NCBI GenBank assembly: GCA_028281405.1
Contig: JANQKA010000100.1
Location: 1-39,358, forward strand
Length of the DNA: 39,358 nucleotides
Direction: 5' to 3'
Origin: Hasllibacter sp.
GTDB lineage: Bacteria; Pseudomonadota; Alphaproteobacteria; Rhodobacterales; Rhodobacteraceae
In this document: positions 38,924 to 39,358 of the stretch, in pieces
Numbering within the stretch: the stretch's first letter is position 1
How the letters are laid out: the number at the start of each line of letters is the position of its first letter
Translations under genes and position numbers: made by a program
The notes under the pieces: generated by a model
What the model was told of the DNA's origin: nothing
What the model saw: only the letters and a program-made list of their open reading frames with translations
Databases searched by the model: none

Positions 38924-39358
38924 TCATGCAGTATTCGGGTGGTACTCGCCCATTTCGCGGCAATTCGTCTCGATCCGGGCGATTCTTTCCGCCACGTCCG
39001 CCCCGCCGATTCCGACGACAACCCCGATGAGCGCTTCAAGCAGCACGAGAGTCGCCGCGTGGGACGTGAAAAACTGAGGCGTTTCGGTCGGAACCAGGAA
39101 AACCGTGTCGGCGTGCCGGCAGAGCGGCGACGTCAGCTTGTCGGTTACCCCGATCACATGGACTCCCGCGTCATTCAGATATCCGGCCTTGCGGATGCTT
39201 CCCGCCGCGTAGGGAGCCTTGGACAGAACCAAGGCGGCGTCCTCCTTCCCGGCGTCAGTCAGCACGGCCGCGTCCGCTCCGGGTTCGTCGCCAAGCACGC
39301 GCCATGTGTCGAATCCCATGGACGCGACATAGGCCAGGTAGTCCACGAACGGACGGGA
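38924..39358 (-). CDS. SIS-domain transcriptional regulator (RpiR/MurR family), partial; 5' end outside the window
   Basis: LVLSKAPYAAGSIRKAGYLNDAGVHVIGVTDKLTSPLCRHADTVFLVPTETPQFFTSHAATLVLLEALIGVVVG; frame stays open to the window edge (SRPFVDYLAYVASMG). Confidence 0.75.
   Translation of the reverse strand, partial: SRPFVDYLAYVASMGFDTWRVLGDEPGADAAVLTDAGKEDAALVLSKAPYAAGSIRKAGYLNDAGVHVIGVTDKLTSPLCRHADTVFLVPTETPQFFTSHAATLVLLEALIGVVVGIGGADVAERIARIETNCREMGEYHPNTA

Overview
This 39.4-kb window is GC-rich and looks like an alphaproteobacterial chromosome segment, probably a contig that starts inside an rrn operon. From left to right it contains: the 5' part of a 16S rRNA gene (minus strand), fused at the contig edge to about 70 nt of sense-strand 16S that looks like a different lineage; a roughly 2-kb apparently non-coding tract (about 1.1-3.1 kb) packed with directionally biased CGAATC(G/A) motifs; msrQ-msrP; a lipoprotein; clpB; pyrF; an nfeD/SPFH pair; dinB; an N-formylglutamate amidohydrolase gene; tRNA-Val(GAC); rpmJ; a liv-type branched-chain/aromatic acid ABC operon flanked by two acyl-CoA ligase genes; an FMN-dependent alpha-hydroxy-acid dehydrogenase gene; trpA; ychF; tRNA-Ser(GCT); a small plus-strand accessory patch (HD phosphohydrolase plus YwgA-like partner, then a decaying XRE-ImmA/IrrE-PIN toxin-antitoxin-like locus); and a minus-strand operon (RpiR-type regulator, polar amino-acid ABC transporter, two tandem dimethylglycine/sarcosine dehydrogenase-like genes). 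The strongest candidate for something undescribed is the CGAATC(G/A) array upstream of the rrn operon. By hand I count 25 copies in one orientation and 4 in the other within about 2 kb, often as pairs about 17-21 bp apart. Every copy is a GANTC (CcrM-type) site and matches the reverse complement of the GcrA preference YGAKTCG as I recall it. Its function is inference. All counts were made by eye and no database search was run.
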